DNA from: Solibacillus isronensis
Lineage (GTDB): Bacteria > Bacillota > Bacilli > Bacillales_A > Planococcaceae
Direction of reading: 5' to 3'
Length of the DNA stretch: 64,000 nt
Assembly (NCBI RefSeq): GCF_023715405.1
Contig: NZ_JAMBOC010000001.1
Span: 682,001 to 746,000, forward strand
Under the pieces are notes generated by a model. The model searched no databases. It saw only the letters and a list, made by a program, of their open reading frames with translations, and had not been told where the DNA came from. Both the position numbers and the translations under genes were made by a program. Positions within the stretch are counted from its first letter, which is position 1. Every line of letters begins with the position of its first letter. This document shows positions 38,356-47,709 of this stretch, one piece after another.

Positions 38356-38404
38356 AAAAGTGCTGCAAATTCCTTAGTATTAAGGGTTTGCAGCACTTTT
38401 TTTT
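38356..38404 (+). terminator. Terminator after SASP gene
   Basis: AAAAGTGCTGCAAA pairs with TTTGCAGCACTTTT, ending in Ts. Confidence 0.92.
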
Positions 38405-38451
38405 ATTAGAAGACGATTTCATTTTAAGTACTCAACTAATTCTGAATTTTA

Positions 38452-38757
38452 CTACAACAATGAAATCCATGTCATGTGCATAACAAATATCCCAGTATAT
38501 AAGAACATGACGAAAGTAAGAACTACTCGCCAAACATTCGTTAATCTTGTAGGGAAATTTGATTTCCACAGTAACAACATGGCACCAGATAAGGCGACTT
38601 TTATTCCAAGGATTGTTAAGGGCGAAAACGAACTCATCAACGGGTTCGCTTCTTCAATCCATTCATTACTGAGTCCCCAAGCCGTACAAATGCCATCAAT
38701 TAGATTTAATAATAAAATAACCAACAACATACGTTTGATATTGAACAAGTTTTTCAT
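38452..38757 (-). CDS. DUF5658-type membrane protein
   Basis: About 101 residues with three helices and the pattern LLNLIDGICTAWGLSNEWIEEANPLM followed by IKVALSG, matching DUF5658. Function unknown. ATG at 38757 is in frame with a GTG at 38763; RBS is weak in both cases. Confidence 0.7.
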   Translation of the reverse strand: MKNLFNIKRMLLVILLLNLIDGICTAWGLSNEWIEEANPLMSSFSPLTILGIKVALSGAMLLLWKSNFPTRLTNVWRVVLTFVMFLYTGIFVMHMTWISLL

Positions 38758-38887
38758 AGTCACTCATTGCTCGAATAGCAAGCTCTCCTTGTCTACATTC
38801 CTCTTAATCACTCCAACTTTAGATAAGCATTTACCAAAGTGATTATTTTTATACTGTTTATATAACTGGAATGAAAGGGGAGGGTAT

Positions 38888-38977
38888 ATGAGGAAGTATA
38901 TAAAGTTAGTGAACAATACGAGTTTTATACATTATATTAATTGGCTAAATTTTAAGAGCGGATCAGGCCCCGTCTAA
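38888..38977 (+). CDS. Possible microprotein (29 aa)
   Basis: ATG preceded by AAAGGGGAGGG, one of the strongest RBS-like runs in the window, opens a 29-codon frame: basic-aromatic start (MRKYIKLVNN), FIHYINWLNF, and a GSGPV end. No family recognised. The rest of 38978-39204 has no other reading frame of note. Confidence 0.4.
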   Translation: MRKYIKLVNNTSFIHYINWLNFKSGSGPV

Positions 38978-39204
38978 GATACTGCTGTATATCATTTCTT
39001 TTGGATTAAAATATTAAGTAAAATTGGTAATATAAATTTCGCGAGATAGTATATATAACCTAAACGATTAATGGATTATTTGAAAAGTATACATAAGTGA
39101 GAAAATATACACAGAAATAACTGAGAGAAAAGTCTTATAGTAGACTATAATTTAAAAATAGGAATATTATGAAAAAGATAGTAATCGAGAGGAACTAACG
39201 TCAC

Positions 39205-39420
39205 ATGAATGTAAACAGTTTAGAAGCACACACAATCAAAGCAATGATAGGTAATACTATTGCAGAAAAGAAAAACAATCAAAAAGTAGAAGTACCTGTA
39301 ACCGATCAAATAGTAGTGGCAGCAAAAGAGGTAACAATGAGTTCAGAAGTATTGGATCTTGTTAATAACACTTATGCGGTAGAAGGACATTTACAAAAAT
39401 GGCGAGGTACTGTTCGATAA
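39205..39420 (+). CDS. Small hypothetical protein (71 aa)
   Basis: Soluble, no signal peptide or helix; an N-terminal helix-like stretch, EKKNNQKVEVPVTDQIVVAA, and a C-terminal basic KWRGTVR. GAGAGGAAC lies about 13 bases before the ATG. Followed by a clear terminator, which supports a real transcription unit. Not recognised. Confidence 0.5.
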   Translation: MNVNSLEAHTIKAMIGNTIAEKKNNQKVEVPVTDQIVVAAKEVTMSSEVLDLVNNTYAVEGHLQKWRGTVR

Positions 39421-39472
39421 TACATAAGTTTAAATTACATAAACGAGCTTTGAAATAATTACATACTAAGCA

Positions 39473-39503
39473 GCACAATTCTTGAAAAAAGAATTGTGCT
39501 TTT
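39473..39503 (+). terminator. Terminator after the 71-aa gene
   Basis: GCACAATTCTT and AGAATTGTGC pair, followed by TTTT. Confidence 0.8.
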
Positions 39504-39578
39504 GTAGATAAACGTGTTATTGGATATATGATTTTGAAAAAACAAGATTTGCACGACCATCCAGACCCAACTTACTGC

Positions 39579-41378
39579 TCACCATTTTAATTCTCCAAGT
39601 GTAATTAAGGATTCAATTAATAATAATAAATACGAAGCTGTTGAAAATTCTTTTAAATTTTTAGCTGTTATATCTTCTATTTTCCTGATTCGGTACTGAA
39701 GTCCACCCATTGATAGTGATAGATCCTGCATTGTTTTTTCAAGGTGTTTCCCATTGATTAAATATCTATAGAGGGTATAGAGAAGTTCGTCATTGCCTTC
39801 TTTTAATAAGTCCTTCAGTTCCTCCATAGCTATTTGTTTAATTGTATCGAGATCTGTATTACTTAAAAAGTTACCCAATATACCAAGTTCTTCATACGTA
39901 ATGATAGTTTTCTTACGCGGCAAATTAACAGCATGGTTTGCTTGTTTCACATAATGTGGGAGGTTCGTTAAAGATAAAGATTGTATGCTAATACCTATTT
40001 TATATTGTAGGGTAGGGTTATTTTTTTGAATTTGGTTAAGAACCTTTATTAACTCGTTAGTTAATAAATCAATTGGTTTTCCATTGTAAATCAGCACTAC
40101 AATATCGTTTTGTATAAGCGTAAGTAACGCATCAATATAAAAGAATTTGAATGCTTGGGAGAACTGTAACAATTGATCATACGAATCAATTAGTAAATAC
40201 TGATTTTTAGGGTCAACAAATTTTATTTTAAGGATATAATATGGTCCTTCAATATTGTTCGAAATATAATTAAGATGCGAAGCGAATTCATTTAGGGAAG
40301 CGTGTTGCTGATTAATTAATTGATCTAAGACGGATATTTTCAGCCGTTCAGTCGTTTCGAAACTAATTTTTTCTTTCATGAAGCAAAGAGTCGCTACAGA
40401 AGCTAGCCGTTCTAAAAATAAATAATCGTTATCATCGACTGCCTGATTTTCTTTATAAATAAAAGAACAAGTTGCAAATTTTTTTTGGTCTAAGTTAATC
40501 GGGGTCGTCATTTCATAAAAGGGTCCAATTTTTTTATAAATTGTTTCATTATGCCTGTTAAGTGTTGTTTTATTTTTGGGAGACGTATTTATTCTCGCAT
40601 ATTCTTCTTCTGTGATGCCTCTTACCGCTACGAGTTTGTTGTGAATATTTTTGATAATGATGGGGATGTTGAGCAAGTCATATGCTGTTGACAATACATG
40701 ATTTAAGCTATCTTCTTTCACAACACAATCTGTTAATTGACTGTGATAAGTTAATACTTTATTTAACGTTCTTTTTTGATGAAGTAAATTATCATAAGTT
40801 AAAGAGAGCTCCTCGAAAATTGTAGGATTTTGTTTGAGAATTTCATTGTCAGGCTCTTTTTCCATCCAATATCGTTTCGAATTGATTTCGAAGCTGCAAT
40901 CAGGATAACCCATCGATTGACATTTTGTTTCGATTGCATAAACCTCTTCATTGTAAATCGTTGATAAGTAGCCGCTAGCAAATCCACTAAGCGTAAAACA
41001 AGCACATTGTGAAGATAACCCAAAATGCTCGAGATGCAATTTTGCTTCAAATGAATCGAACCATTTTCCAAATACTTCTTCAAACTCCAGTGTGCCATCA
41101 GTTAACTTCGTAATTTTACCAAGTGCTTCAATACCGGATATATGACCAAGATTTCGGTGGACTTCAGAAGCAAGTGTTATTAAATCGTCGACAGATGAAT
41201 AGTTGCGCATTAATTCTTCCGCTTTAGAAACACCCAAATCTCTTCCGAAATGAAATAAAAAGGAATTTGCTCTTTTTACTCCTATATTTTCGATTAAAGC
41301 CTTCCTTAATACTCCAAAACCTTGTGATGTAATAATTAAATCAGTTGATATATTTGATGTGTTAATGACCAATATCAT
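39579..41378 (-). CDS. XylR_N/V4R sensor with PucR-type HTH regulator
   Basis: 599-residue regulator divergent from the aromatic operon. Residues about 10-110 match the XylR N-terminal effector domain (FGRDLGVSKAEELM). Residues 115-175 are V4R (HLEHFG, CAC, ASGYLSTIYNEEVYAIETKC, GYPDCSFE). The middle is GAF-like, and residues about 530-590 are a PucR-type HTH (YLINGKHLEKTMQDLSLSMG, YRIRKIEDI). There is no AAA+ sigma-54 activation domain. Probably binds an aromatic or phenolic inducer and activates the divergent genes. Confidence 0.85.
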   Translation of the reverse strand: MILVINTSNISTDLIITSQGFGVLRKALIENIGVKRANSFLFHFGRDLGVSKAEELMRNYSSVDDLITLASEVHRNLGHISGIEALGKITKLTDGTLEFEEVFGKWFDSFEAKLHLEHFGLSSQCACFTLSGFASGYLSTIYNEEVYAIETKCQSMGYPDCSFEINSKRYWMEKEPDNEILKQNPTIFEELSLTYDNLLHQKRTLNKVLTYHSQLTDCVVKEDSLNHVLSTAYDLLNIPIIIKNIHNKLVAVRGITEEEYARINTSPKNKTTLNRHNETIYKKIGPFYEMTTPINLDQKKFATCSFIYKENQAVDDNDYLFLERLASVATLCFMKEKISFETTERLKISVLDQLINQQHASLNEFASHLNYISNNIEGPYYILKIKFVDPKNQYLLIDSYDQLLQFSQAFKFFYIDALLTLIQNDIVVLIYNGKPIDLLTNELIKVLNQIQKNNPTLQYKIGISIQSLSLTNLPHYVKQANHAVNLPRKKTIITYEELGILGNFLSNTDLDTIKQIAMEELKDLLKEGNDELLYTLYRYLINGKHLEKTMQDLSLSMGGLQYRIRKIEDITAKNLKEFSTASYLLLLIESLITLGELKW

Positions 41379-41521
41379 GCTCCCCCTCTTAATTACAAAA
41401 CGTCGTTAGTTATATTTTAATGGATGCTTGAAATAGTACAATGAAAATTATCAGAAAATTTAAAAATAAAAATGAAAAATACTCTTAAATTAGTAAAAAA
41501 AAATAGTTAATCTAAAGTTAA

Positions 41522-41537
41522 TAACGTGACGGCGTTA
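41522..41537. promoter_or_regulatory. Possible operator in divergent intergenic region
   Basis: TAACG-TGACGG-CGTTA is a short inverted repeat 25 bases before the hydrolase gene, between the regulator and its likely target. It could be the regulator's binding site. Support is positional only. Confidence 0.3.
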
Positions 41538-41561
41538 AAAAAATTTAGGGGGTTTTAAAAG

Positions 41562-42428
41562 ATGGGTAGTTATGAAACGAAAAAAGTGAATACGGGTAGT
41601 TTTAATAGTTTTTACTGTGAAGGTGGTGTCGGAAATAGTGAGACTATTATATTCTTACATGGCTCAGGTCCAGGCGCAAATTCCGAGTCAAACTGGAGTC
41701 GCGTCCTGAATAAATTAAGTGAAACGTATCATGTAATTGCACCCGACATGATTGGGTTCGGTAAAACAGATTTACCGGAAGACACAAAGATCACATTTTG
41801 GGAATGGACTACTGCTCGCGTAAGACAGGTACTTGAAATTATGGATTATAACAATATTGAAAAGGCTCACTTAGTAGGGAATTCAATGGGGGGAGTAGTG
41901 TCGTTAAATGCGTTGATGTATGATGAAAGCCGATTTGATAAAGTCGTTTTAATGGGAAGCGGTGGTGGAGCACCGAATAGTGGACCAACACCAGAAATTG
42001 TTCGTATGACACAATTCTTTAGAGATCCAACAATTCAGGCATTTAGAAATTTAATTACTTGGTTTATGTATGATGAGTCCGTTGTTGGCGACCAATTAGA
42101 GGAAATTGTGAAAATGCGTTATGAAAATATTATGCAACCGGAAACTCGTGAACTATATCCTACATTATTCGCAACATTACCACATGAGTTAACGATTCCA
42201 CCAAGTGCACTGCGCCGCATCAAGCAACAAGTGCTATTAATTCATGGTTACGAAGATCGTTTTGTACCACACAGCTCTAGCCTATCGGTACTTGAACATC
42301 TTCCAAATGCAGAACTTGTGTTATTAAAAGAATGTGGTCATTGGGTACAAATTGAAAAGTTCGACCGTTTCATCCAGTTAGTTAATCAATTCTTTAGTCA
42401 AGCTTCAGAAGTACAATTAACTAAATAA
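41562..42428 (+). CDS. Meta-cleavage-product (C-C bond) hydrolase
   Basis: 288-residue alpha/beta hydrolase. The oxyanion segment HGSGPGANSESNW and nucleophile elbow GNSMGG (Ser108) are those of HsaD/BphD/DmpD-type C-C hydrolases; Asp in YEDRFVP and His in CGHWVQIEK complete the triad. It would cleave the ring-opened product into a dienoate and a carboxylic acid. RBS TTAGGGGG. First gene of the aromatic operon, 9 bases before the MFS stop-start junction. Confidence 0.88.
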   Translation: MGSYETKKVNTGSFNSFYCEGGVGNSETIIFLHGSGPGANSESNWSRVLNKLSETYHVIAPDMIGFGKTDLPEDTKITFWEWTTARVRQVLEIMDYNNIEKAHLVGNSMGGVVSLNALMYDESRFDKVVLMGSGGGAPNSGPTPEIVRMTQFFRDPTIQAFRNLITWFMYDESVVGDQLEEIVKMRYENIMQPETRELYPTLFATLPHELTIPPSALRRIKQQVLLIHGYEDRFVPHSSSLSVLEHLPNAELVLLKECGHWVQIEKFDRFIQLVNQFFSQASEVQLTK

Positions 42429-42439
42429 GAGGTGAATTG

Positions 42440-44011
42440 ATGAGGAAAAATTCATGGTTTATCTATATAGTCCTGTTGCTCGGGATATTTGTTGCTCTGG
42501 AAGCAAACGCTTTTAGTACACCAGCGATACCTTATATTAGTGCCGATTTTGGAATTAGTGTTGCAAATAGTGGTGTTTTAACTTTATTGGCTAGTGCTGC
42601 TGCAATTGCTTTGTCACCATTATTTGGTCGTTTGGGCGATCAAATAGGGAGGAAGAAAGTAATTGTTGCGGGTCTAATCATTTTTGTCCTCGCACAAACT
42701 CTTAAAGTTTTTACACCGCACGTATCATTTTATCTAGTAGGGGCTTTATTTCAAGGTGTTGGTTATGCATTAATTTTCCCGAATGTTTTTGCCTATATAC
42801 CTGAGTTGTTTCCAACAGAAAAAAGAGGTAAGGCCATTGGTCTATTTATGCTCTTCTCATATATTGCAACCGGCACAGGAGGCGCAATTTCAGGGGCTCT
42901 AATCGAAACATGGGGCTGGCGATCGGTATATGCTGTAAGCGCATTCTTATCATTGATCGGTTTACTTCTCATAAGTTTATTTGTACCAAAGAGTGAAAGA
43001 GGTAAAAAATCTGAGCTTGATTATAAAGGTGTAACTATCTTTATGACGGCTATTACACTGCTTGTTGGCCTTCCTTTGATTTATACAAATTTTGGCGTGA
43101 GTTGGCTAATTGGAGGAGCCGTCACATTTGTAATTGTGCTTTTGGTATTCCTGCAAATGCAAAAGAAAGAAAAAAATCCTACGGTCGATTTAAAATTACT
43201 CAAAATGAAGGGCGTCTATATTCCTTCAATTTTGATTGCAGTACAAAATTTTATGATGTTAAGCATATTAATGTCGTTAACATTCTTGGCAGCAGATAAC
43301 CCGAATGTTTCTGCACTGCAGGTAGGGATGATTACAACTGTATTATTTACAACAGCTATGGTAATATCCCCTCTCATAGGTTACTTATTGGATCGCTTTA
43401 ATCCAATATACCTTGTATATCTATCAATTATCTCTGGGTTTATTGGTATTGTTCTTTATTTACGTGTCGATATGACCTCTTCATTAATGACAATTTTAAC
43501 AGTAATGGCTTTTGTTGGTATATGTTCAAGCCTGTTAAATGCTTCGTTAATGAAAATCGTTATCAACTATACACCAGAAGATAAGAAAGGTGTCAGTACA
43601 GGTACATTCACACTATTTAAAGATCTGGGATTACCAATTGGTTCAACGTTAGGATTAACAATCTACGGGTTATCAACTTCCCGCGGATTTGATAGTGCTA
43701 TTACGGCATCTGCAACGGAATTGGGATTGAATGCCGAGCAAACGGTACAGTTAATCGAAGCAAAAACTACAGGTGAAATTCCAATGGCATTGGATACTAT
43801 TTTAGCGCAGGCAAATGTTCAATTCACTGAGCTGCTGTCAACAGCGAACATGGAAAGTGTAGCTGCCGGTATTCAAACATTAGGCATTATTAACCTTGCA
43901 TTATTTATTGTCATTGCATTAATTAGTCTTGGTTTATTGAAATTAAAACCAATGTCGGTTGAAGTACCTGAGTTAAATGTACAGCAGAACACGGTTTTAG
44001 AGGAAGTATAG
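42440..44011 (+). CDS. MFS transporter, DHA2 (14-helix) type
   Basis: 523 residues with about 14 helices, the RLGDQIGRKKVIV loop and motif C-like FPTEKRGKAIGLFML region. A large extracytoplasmic loop (about residues 410-475) separates the last helices, common in this family. Located between hydrolase and dioxygenase, it probably imports the aromatic substrate or exports a toxic intermediate. The ATG at 42440 follows AGAGGTGA. Confidence 0.85.
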   Translation: MRKNSWFIYIVLLLGIFVALEANAFSTPAIPYISADFGISVANSGVLTLLASAAAIALSPLFGRLGDQIGRKKVIVAGLIIFVLAQTLKVFTPHVSFYLVGALFQGVGYALIFPNVFAYIPELFPTEKRGKAIGLFMLFSYIATGTGGAISGALIETWGWRSVYAVSAFLSLIGLLLISLFVPKSERGKKSELDYKGVTIFMTAITLLVGLPLIYTNFGVSWLIGGAVTFVIVLLVFLQMQKKEKNPTVDLKLLKMKGVYIPSILIAVQNFMMLSILMSLTFLAADNPNVSALQVGMITTVLFTTAMVISPLIGYLLDRFNPIYLVYLSIISGFIGIVLYLRVDMTSSLMTILTVMAFVGICSSLLNASLMKIVINYTPEDKKGVSTGTFTLFKDLGLPIGSTLGLTIYGLSTSRGFDSAITASATELGLNAEQTVQLIEAKTTGEIPMALDTILAQANVQFTELLSTANMESVAAGIQTLGIINLALFIVIALISLGLLKLKPMSVEVPELNVQQNTVLEEV

Positions 44012-44017
44012 GAATTT

Positions 44018-44033
44018 ATGAAAGCGCTATCAG
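44018..44033 (+). promoter_or_regulatory. Candidate cre site inside the aromatic operon
   Basis: ATGAAAGCGCTATCAG matches the cre consensus WTGNNARCGNWWWCAW at 15 of 16 positions. It lies in the 59-base gap before the dioxygenase gene, suggesting carbon-catabolite repression by CcpA, by roadblock or at an internal promoter. Confidence 0.5.
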
Positions 44034-44070
44034 TAAATATATAGAAATATAAATTAACGGGAGGAATTCG

Positions 44071-45063
44071 ATGAAATTCAACTATGCACCAGAAATTGCA
44101 AAGCTAGGTCATGTAGCACTAGTGTCCACAGATTTAGAAAAATCGTTATGGTTTTTTAAAGATATTGTAGGTTTAGAAGAAACTATTGAAGTGGATGGTG
44201 TTCATTATTTAAGAGCTTGGGGTGATTTCGAACACCATACATTATCTATTACAGCTGGTGAGGAATCTTGTATAGATCATATCGGCTGGAAGGCAAAAAG
44301 AAAAGAAGATGTAAACAACTTCGCCATTCTTTTAAGAGAGGCAGGGGTCGAAGTAGAAGAAGTAGCAGCAGGAACTGAAACAGGTCAAGGTGATGCAATC
44401 CGTTTTCAACTTCCAAGTGGTCACAATTTCGAAATTTACTTTGAGATGGAGAAGCCGGAACCAGAGTTACATCGAAAAGCCGTGTTGAAAAATCAAACAT
44501 ACAAAGCTTGGGCACGAGGTATTTCTCCACGTCGTATCGATCATGTGAATTTAGCTACGTCCATGGACTCAAAAATTGTAACTGATTTCTTGGCAGAAAA
44601 GCTTGGATTTAAAATGCGCGAGTATCTGGTATCACCTGATGATAAGCAAATTTCAGGCTGGATGAGTGTAACACCTTTAGTGCATGACGTTGCTGTTATG
44701 TCAACACCTGGAGCAAAAACACCCCATGAACTGCATCACTTGTCATATTGGTTAGATAATTCGCAAGATGTTTTACGTGCGGCAGATATATTGTGTGAGC
44801 ATGAAATTAAATTTGTTGGACCTGGCAAACACGGTATTTCCCAAGCAATGTATATTTATGTAAAAGATCCGGGGAGCGGTGTACGTCTGGAAATATTCTC
44901 TAATGGCTATCTGATTTTCGAGCCGGATTGGGAGCCGGTTAAATGGTCATTTGATGAAATGGCAGTTGGCTTCACATACTGGGGCGAACAGTCGGGCTTA
45001 TCAAATCCGAAAGATGACGAATCTACATTGACAGCTGGTCGTTTATTAACAAGTGTGGAATAA
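44071..45063 (+). CDS. Extradiol (catechol 2,3-type) dioxygenase
   Basis: 330-residue two-domain VOC enzyme. Iron ligands of the C-terminal domain are visible: His158 in RIDHVNL, His223 in ELHHLSYW and Glu274 in VRLEIFSNG. A tyrosine in AMYIYVKDPGS and a histidine in LVHDVAV fill the expected catalytic positions. It opens a catechol ring next to the diol. Upstream and downstream genes suggest a substituted catechol. RBS GGGAGGAA. Confidence 0.92.
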   Translation: MKFNYAPEIAKLGHVALVSTDLEKSLWFFKDIVGLEETIEVDGVHYLRAWGDFEHHTLSITAGEESCIDHIGWKAKRKEDVNNFAILLREAGVEVEEVAAGTETGQGDAIRFQLPSGHNFEIYFEMEKPEPELHRKAVLKNQTYKAWARGISPRRIDHVNLATSMDSKIVTDFLAEKLGFKMREYLVSPDDKQISGWMSVTPLVHDVAVMSTPGAKTPHELHHLSYWLDNSQDVLRAADILCEHEIKFVGPGKHGISQAMYIYVKDPGSGVRLEIFSNGYLIFEPDWEPVKWSFDEMAVGFTYWGEQSGLSNPKDDESTLTAGRLLTSVE

Positions 45064-45211
45064 GTAACTACTCCTATACTATTTTTAATCATCAATAATC
45101 CTGGCAGGTATATCAAGTTGGAATTCGGACAACTCCCTCTTGTAATTTGAAAAGTAAATTTAGTGAGAAGGATAAGGGTTTCAACTAAAATTGAGCAAAG
45201 GAGTAATGAAT

Positions 45212-46375
45212 ATGAATGTAGAAATTCAAAGTAAGGATATTCGTCAAACTTTAATTGAAAGTGCTAAAAGAATAGGGGAAGCGGCTGAAGCTGAGGCACT
45301 GCAAGCTGATTGTAACGCAACTATTTCAGAAACTATTATTAATCTAATTCGTGAAGAGGAAATTTCCAAATTAATTTTACCAAAACGTCATGGCGGTCCT
45401 CAAATTGATTTCACAACTTTTGCAGATATGGTGAAGGAAGTGGGATACTATAATTTATCGGCTGCATGGATTACTTATTTCTTTTCGTTACACAATGCAT
45501 GGGTAGCTTATTTACCTGAACATCGTCAAAAAGAAATTGTACAGTCTGGAGGTCTACTTGCGGATATATTTGCCCCAATCGGTCAAATCGAAAAAGTGAA
45601 AGGTGGATATCTCGTTAGCGGGAAATATAATTTCGTAAGTGGCATTAAATATGCGGGTTGGGTTGGCGTTGGAGCTTTATTACAAAAAGAAGGCTCGACT
45701 GAAAAAACAATGGCCGGCTTTGTAGTAAATACTAAGGATATCCAAATTATTGAAAACTGGGATTCAATGGGGTTAAGAGGTTCCGGTAGTCATACGATTA
45801 TTGTCGACAAGGTTTTTGTACCAGATGATTTAGTTATTGATTTACAAGAGATGGGTCATAAACGCGAACCGGATTTTGAAGATTATGATGAAGATTATTT
45901 ATATTATAACGCACCGTTCCATCCGGCATTCTTCGTTGGGTTCCCTGCAATGTCTATTGGTGCCGCAGAACGTGCTTTAGATGAATTTAAAAAAGCTACA
46001 CAAGGTCGTGTCAGAATGTCAGGGGAAAATGAAGGAGCCAGTCCACGAAGCCAACGAGTTTTAGCGACTCTAATGATTAAGCTGCATTCAGCGAAAAGCT
46101 TAATGAAAACGTACATTGAGATGCTTGAATCGGACAGATATGTGCATCCAAGTGAATTTAAAGCGATTCGTGCAGAAATTATTCAAATTTGTATTGATAT
46201 CTCCATTAAATGTACCTTAACTTTAGGTGCCTTTGCTCTAATTAAAGGACATCCGGTTGAAATGATTACACGTGACTTAATTGCAATTGGGACACATGTT
46301 ACATCGCTATATGAAGATGCTATTGATGTATATGGAAAACATTTATTTGATTATCCAACAAAAGTATTGGGATAG
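45212..46375 (+). CDS. Flavin-dependent monooxygenase, acyl-CoA-dehydrogenase fold (HsaA-like)
   Basis: 387-residue group D flavoprotein monooxygenase: acyl-CoA dehydrogenase fold with DSMGLRGSGSHTIIVDKVFV and a C-terminal helical bundle with no catalytic Glu for dehydrogenation seen. HsaA, DszC and HpaC2-type enzymes hydroxylate phenols with reduced flavin from a separate reductase; no reductase gene is in the cluster. ATG at 45212 with AAAGGAG 8 bases upstream. It would supply the catechol for the dioxygenase. Confidence 0.82.
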   Translation: MNVEIQSKDIRQTLIESAKRIGEAAEAEALQADCNATISETIINLIREEEISKLILPKRHGGPQIDFTTFADMVKEVGYYNLSAAWITYFFSLHNAWVAYLPEHRQKEIVQSGGLLADIFAPIGQIEKVKGGYLVSGKYNFVSGIKYAGWVGVGALLQKEGSTEKTMAGFVVNTKDIQIIENWDSMGLRGSGSHTIIVDKVFVPDDLVIDLQEMGHKREPDFEDYDEDYLYYNAPFHPAFFVGFPAMSIGAAERALDEFKKATQGRVRMSGENEGASPRSQRVLATLMIKLHSAKSLMKTYIEMLESDRYVHPSEFKAIRAEIIQICIDISIKCTLTLGAFALIKGHPVEMITRDLIAIGTHVTSLYEDAIDVYGKHLFDYPTKVLG

Positions 46376-46427
46376 CGTAAAAGCATCAATCATTTCCATG
46401 AAGTCGATAAAAAATACGCTACGAAGT

Positions 46428-46484
46428 AAGTTGTAGATATACTCAATGAGCTTTCTGAGTATGTTTACAACTTATCTATTTTTC
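46428..46484 (+). terminator. Terminator after the aromatic operon
   Basis: AAGTTGTA and ACTCA pair with TGAGT and TACAACTT, followed by TATCTATTTTTC. The stem is long, the T-run is interrupted. Confidence 0.6.
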
Positions 46485-46509
46485 TAATACGTCAATAAGG
46501 AATGATGCT

Positions 46510-47709
46510 ATGACGAATAGTAATTATAAACCGATCCTCTATTTACTAATGTTTAATATGTTTATTACAATGGGTGGCATCGGCATGATTGTTCCTGTAA
46601 TGCCTGCTTATTTAGAAGTATTTGGCGCACGGGGTCAGATTTATGGTTTTTTAATAGCCACATTTTCTTTATCACAGTTTATTTTTTCTCCTATTATTGG
46701 GAATTATTCAGATCGCTATAGTCGCAAAAATATTATTATTACAGGGCTCATTATTTACGGCATAGCACAAGTATTATTTGGTTATACGGACGAGCTCTGG
46801 GTTTTATTTGTTTCACGGTTTATGAGCGGTATCGGTGCGGCTTTCATCATGCCAACGATTTTAGCATATGTGGGGGATATAACTCCTCTAGAAGATCGGG
46901 GAAAAGGGATGAGCTTGGTTGGTGCTGCAATTAGTTTAGGCTTTACAATTGGCCCGGGTATTGGCGGTGGCTTAGCAGAAATTAACTTAGACTTACCGTT
47001 TTATTTCGCAGGGATGATTGCATTTATTACAGCGATTTTAACATTCTACATGCTGCCACAGCAAAAGGAAAGGGTTTCATCTCTAACGCAAAGCCCACGA
47101 GATAATATATTTAAACAAATGATACTTTCAGTAAAACTACCGTATTTTGTGTTTTTGGTTGTTGTGTTCACATTTAGTTTTGGAATTGCTAACATTCAAG
47201 CGACAATGTCCCTTTTCTTGAATGATAAATTTAATTATTCACCGTTTTTAATTTCAACGATTCTAGTCGTTAGTGGGGTCGCTGGTGTAATTATTCAGTT
47301 GTTTATTATCAATAAGCTTTTTGCACGTTTTGGTGAAGTTAAAATTATTATGGTTAATTTAATGTTAGCTGCAGTGACGTTATATTTGTTGATTTATGTA
47401 AGTGGATATTTCATCATTTTAACTGTTGCCAGTTTAAATGCTATTGCTGCTACGTTGATTCGTCCAGCTGTGAACACCATAATAAGTAAAATGGCAGGGG
47501 ATGGACAAGGATTTGCTGCAGGGGTAAATAATGCTTATATGAGTTTAGGAAATATGATTGGTCCAATATGTGCAGGTATTTTATATGATTGGAAAATGGA
47601 AGCCCCGTATATCTTTGGAACGTTCATTTTATTAAGTTGTTTTGCACTAACTTATATTTGGTCGTTAAAAAAATCAAATACAACAGAGCCGGCCGTTGAC
47701 TCTCTCTAA
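46510..47709 (+). CDS. MFS transporter (12-helix, drug-efflux-like)
   Basis: 399 residues with about 12 helices. Motif A-like NYSDRYSRKNIIITG and motif C-like SLGFTIGPGIGG point to the DHA1 multidrug branch. It follows the aromatic operon by a terminator and may belong to it functionally as an exporter of pathway intermediates, or be independent. RBS AAGGAATGA is modest. Confidence 0.85.
   Translation: MTNSNYKPILYLLMFNMFITMGGIGMIVPVMPAYLEVFGARGQIYGFLIATFSLSQFIFSPIIGNYSDRYSRKNIIITGLIIYGIAQVLFGYTDELWVLFVSRFMSGIGAAFIMPTILAYVGDITPLEDRGKGMSLVGAAISLGFTIGPGIGGGLAEINLDLPFYFAGMIAFITAILTFYMLPQQKERVSSLTQSPRDNIFKQMILSVKLPYFVFLVVVFTFSFGIANIQATMSLFLNDKFNYSPFLISTILVVSGVAGVIIQLFIINKLFARFGEVKIIMVNLMLAAVTLYLLIYVSGYFIILTVASLNAIAATLIRPAVNTIISKMAGDGQGFAAGVNNAYMSLGNMIGPICAGILYDWKMEAPYIFGTFILLSCFALTYIWSLKKSNTTEPAVDSL

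Noticed and set aside
41379-41561. Search for a sigma-54 (-24/-12) promoter beside the XylR_N regulator
   Set aside because: No TGGCAC-N5-TTGCA pattern seen, consistent with the regulator lacking an AAA+ domain.
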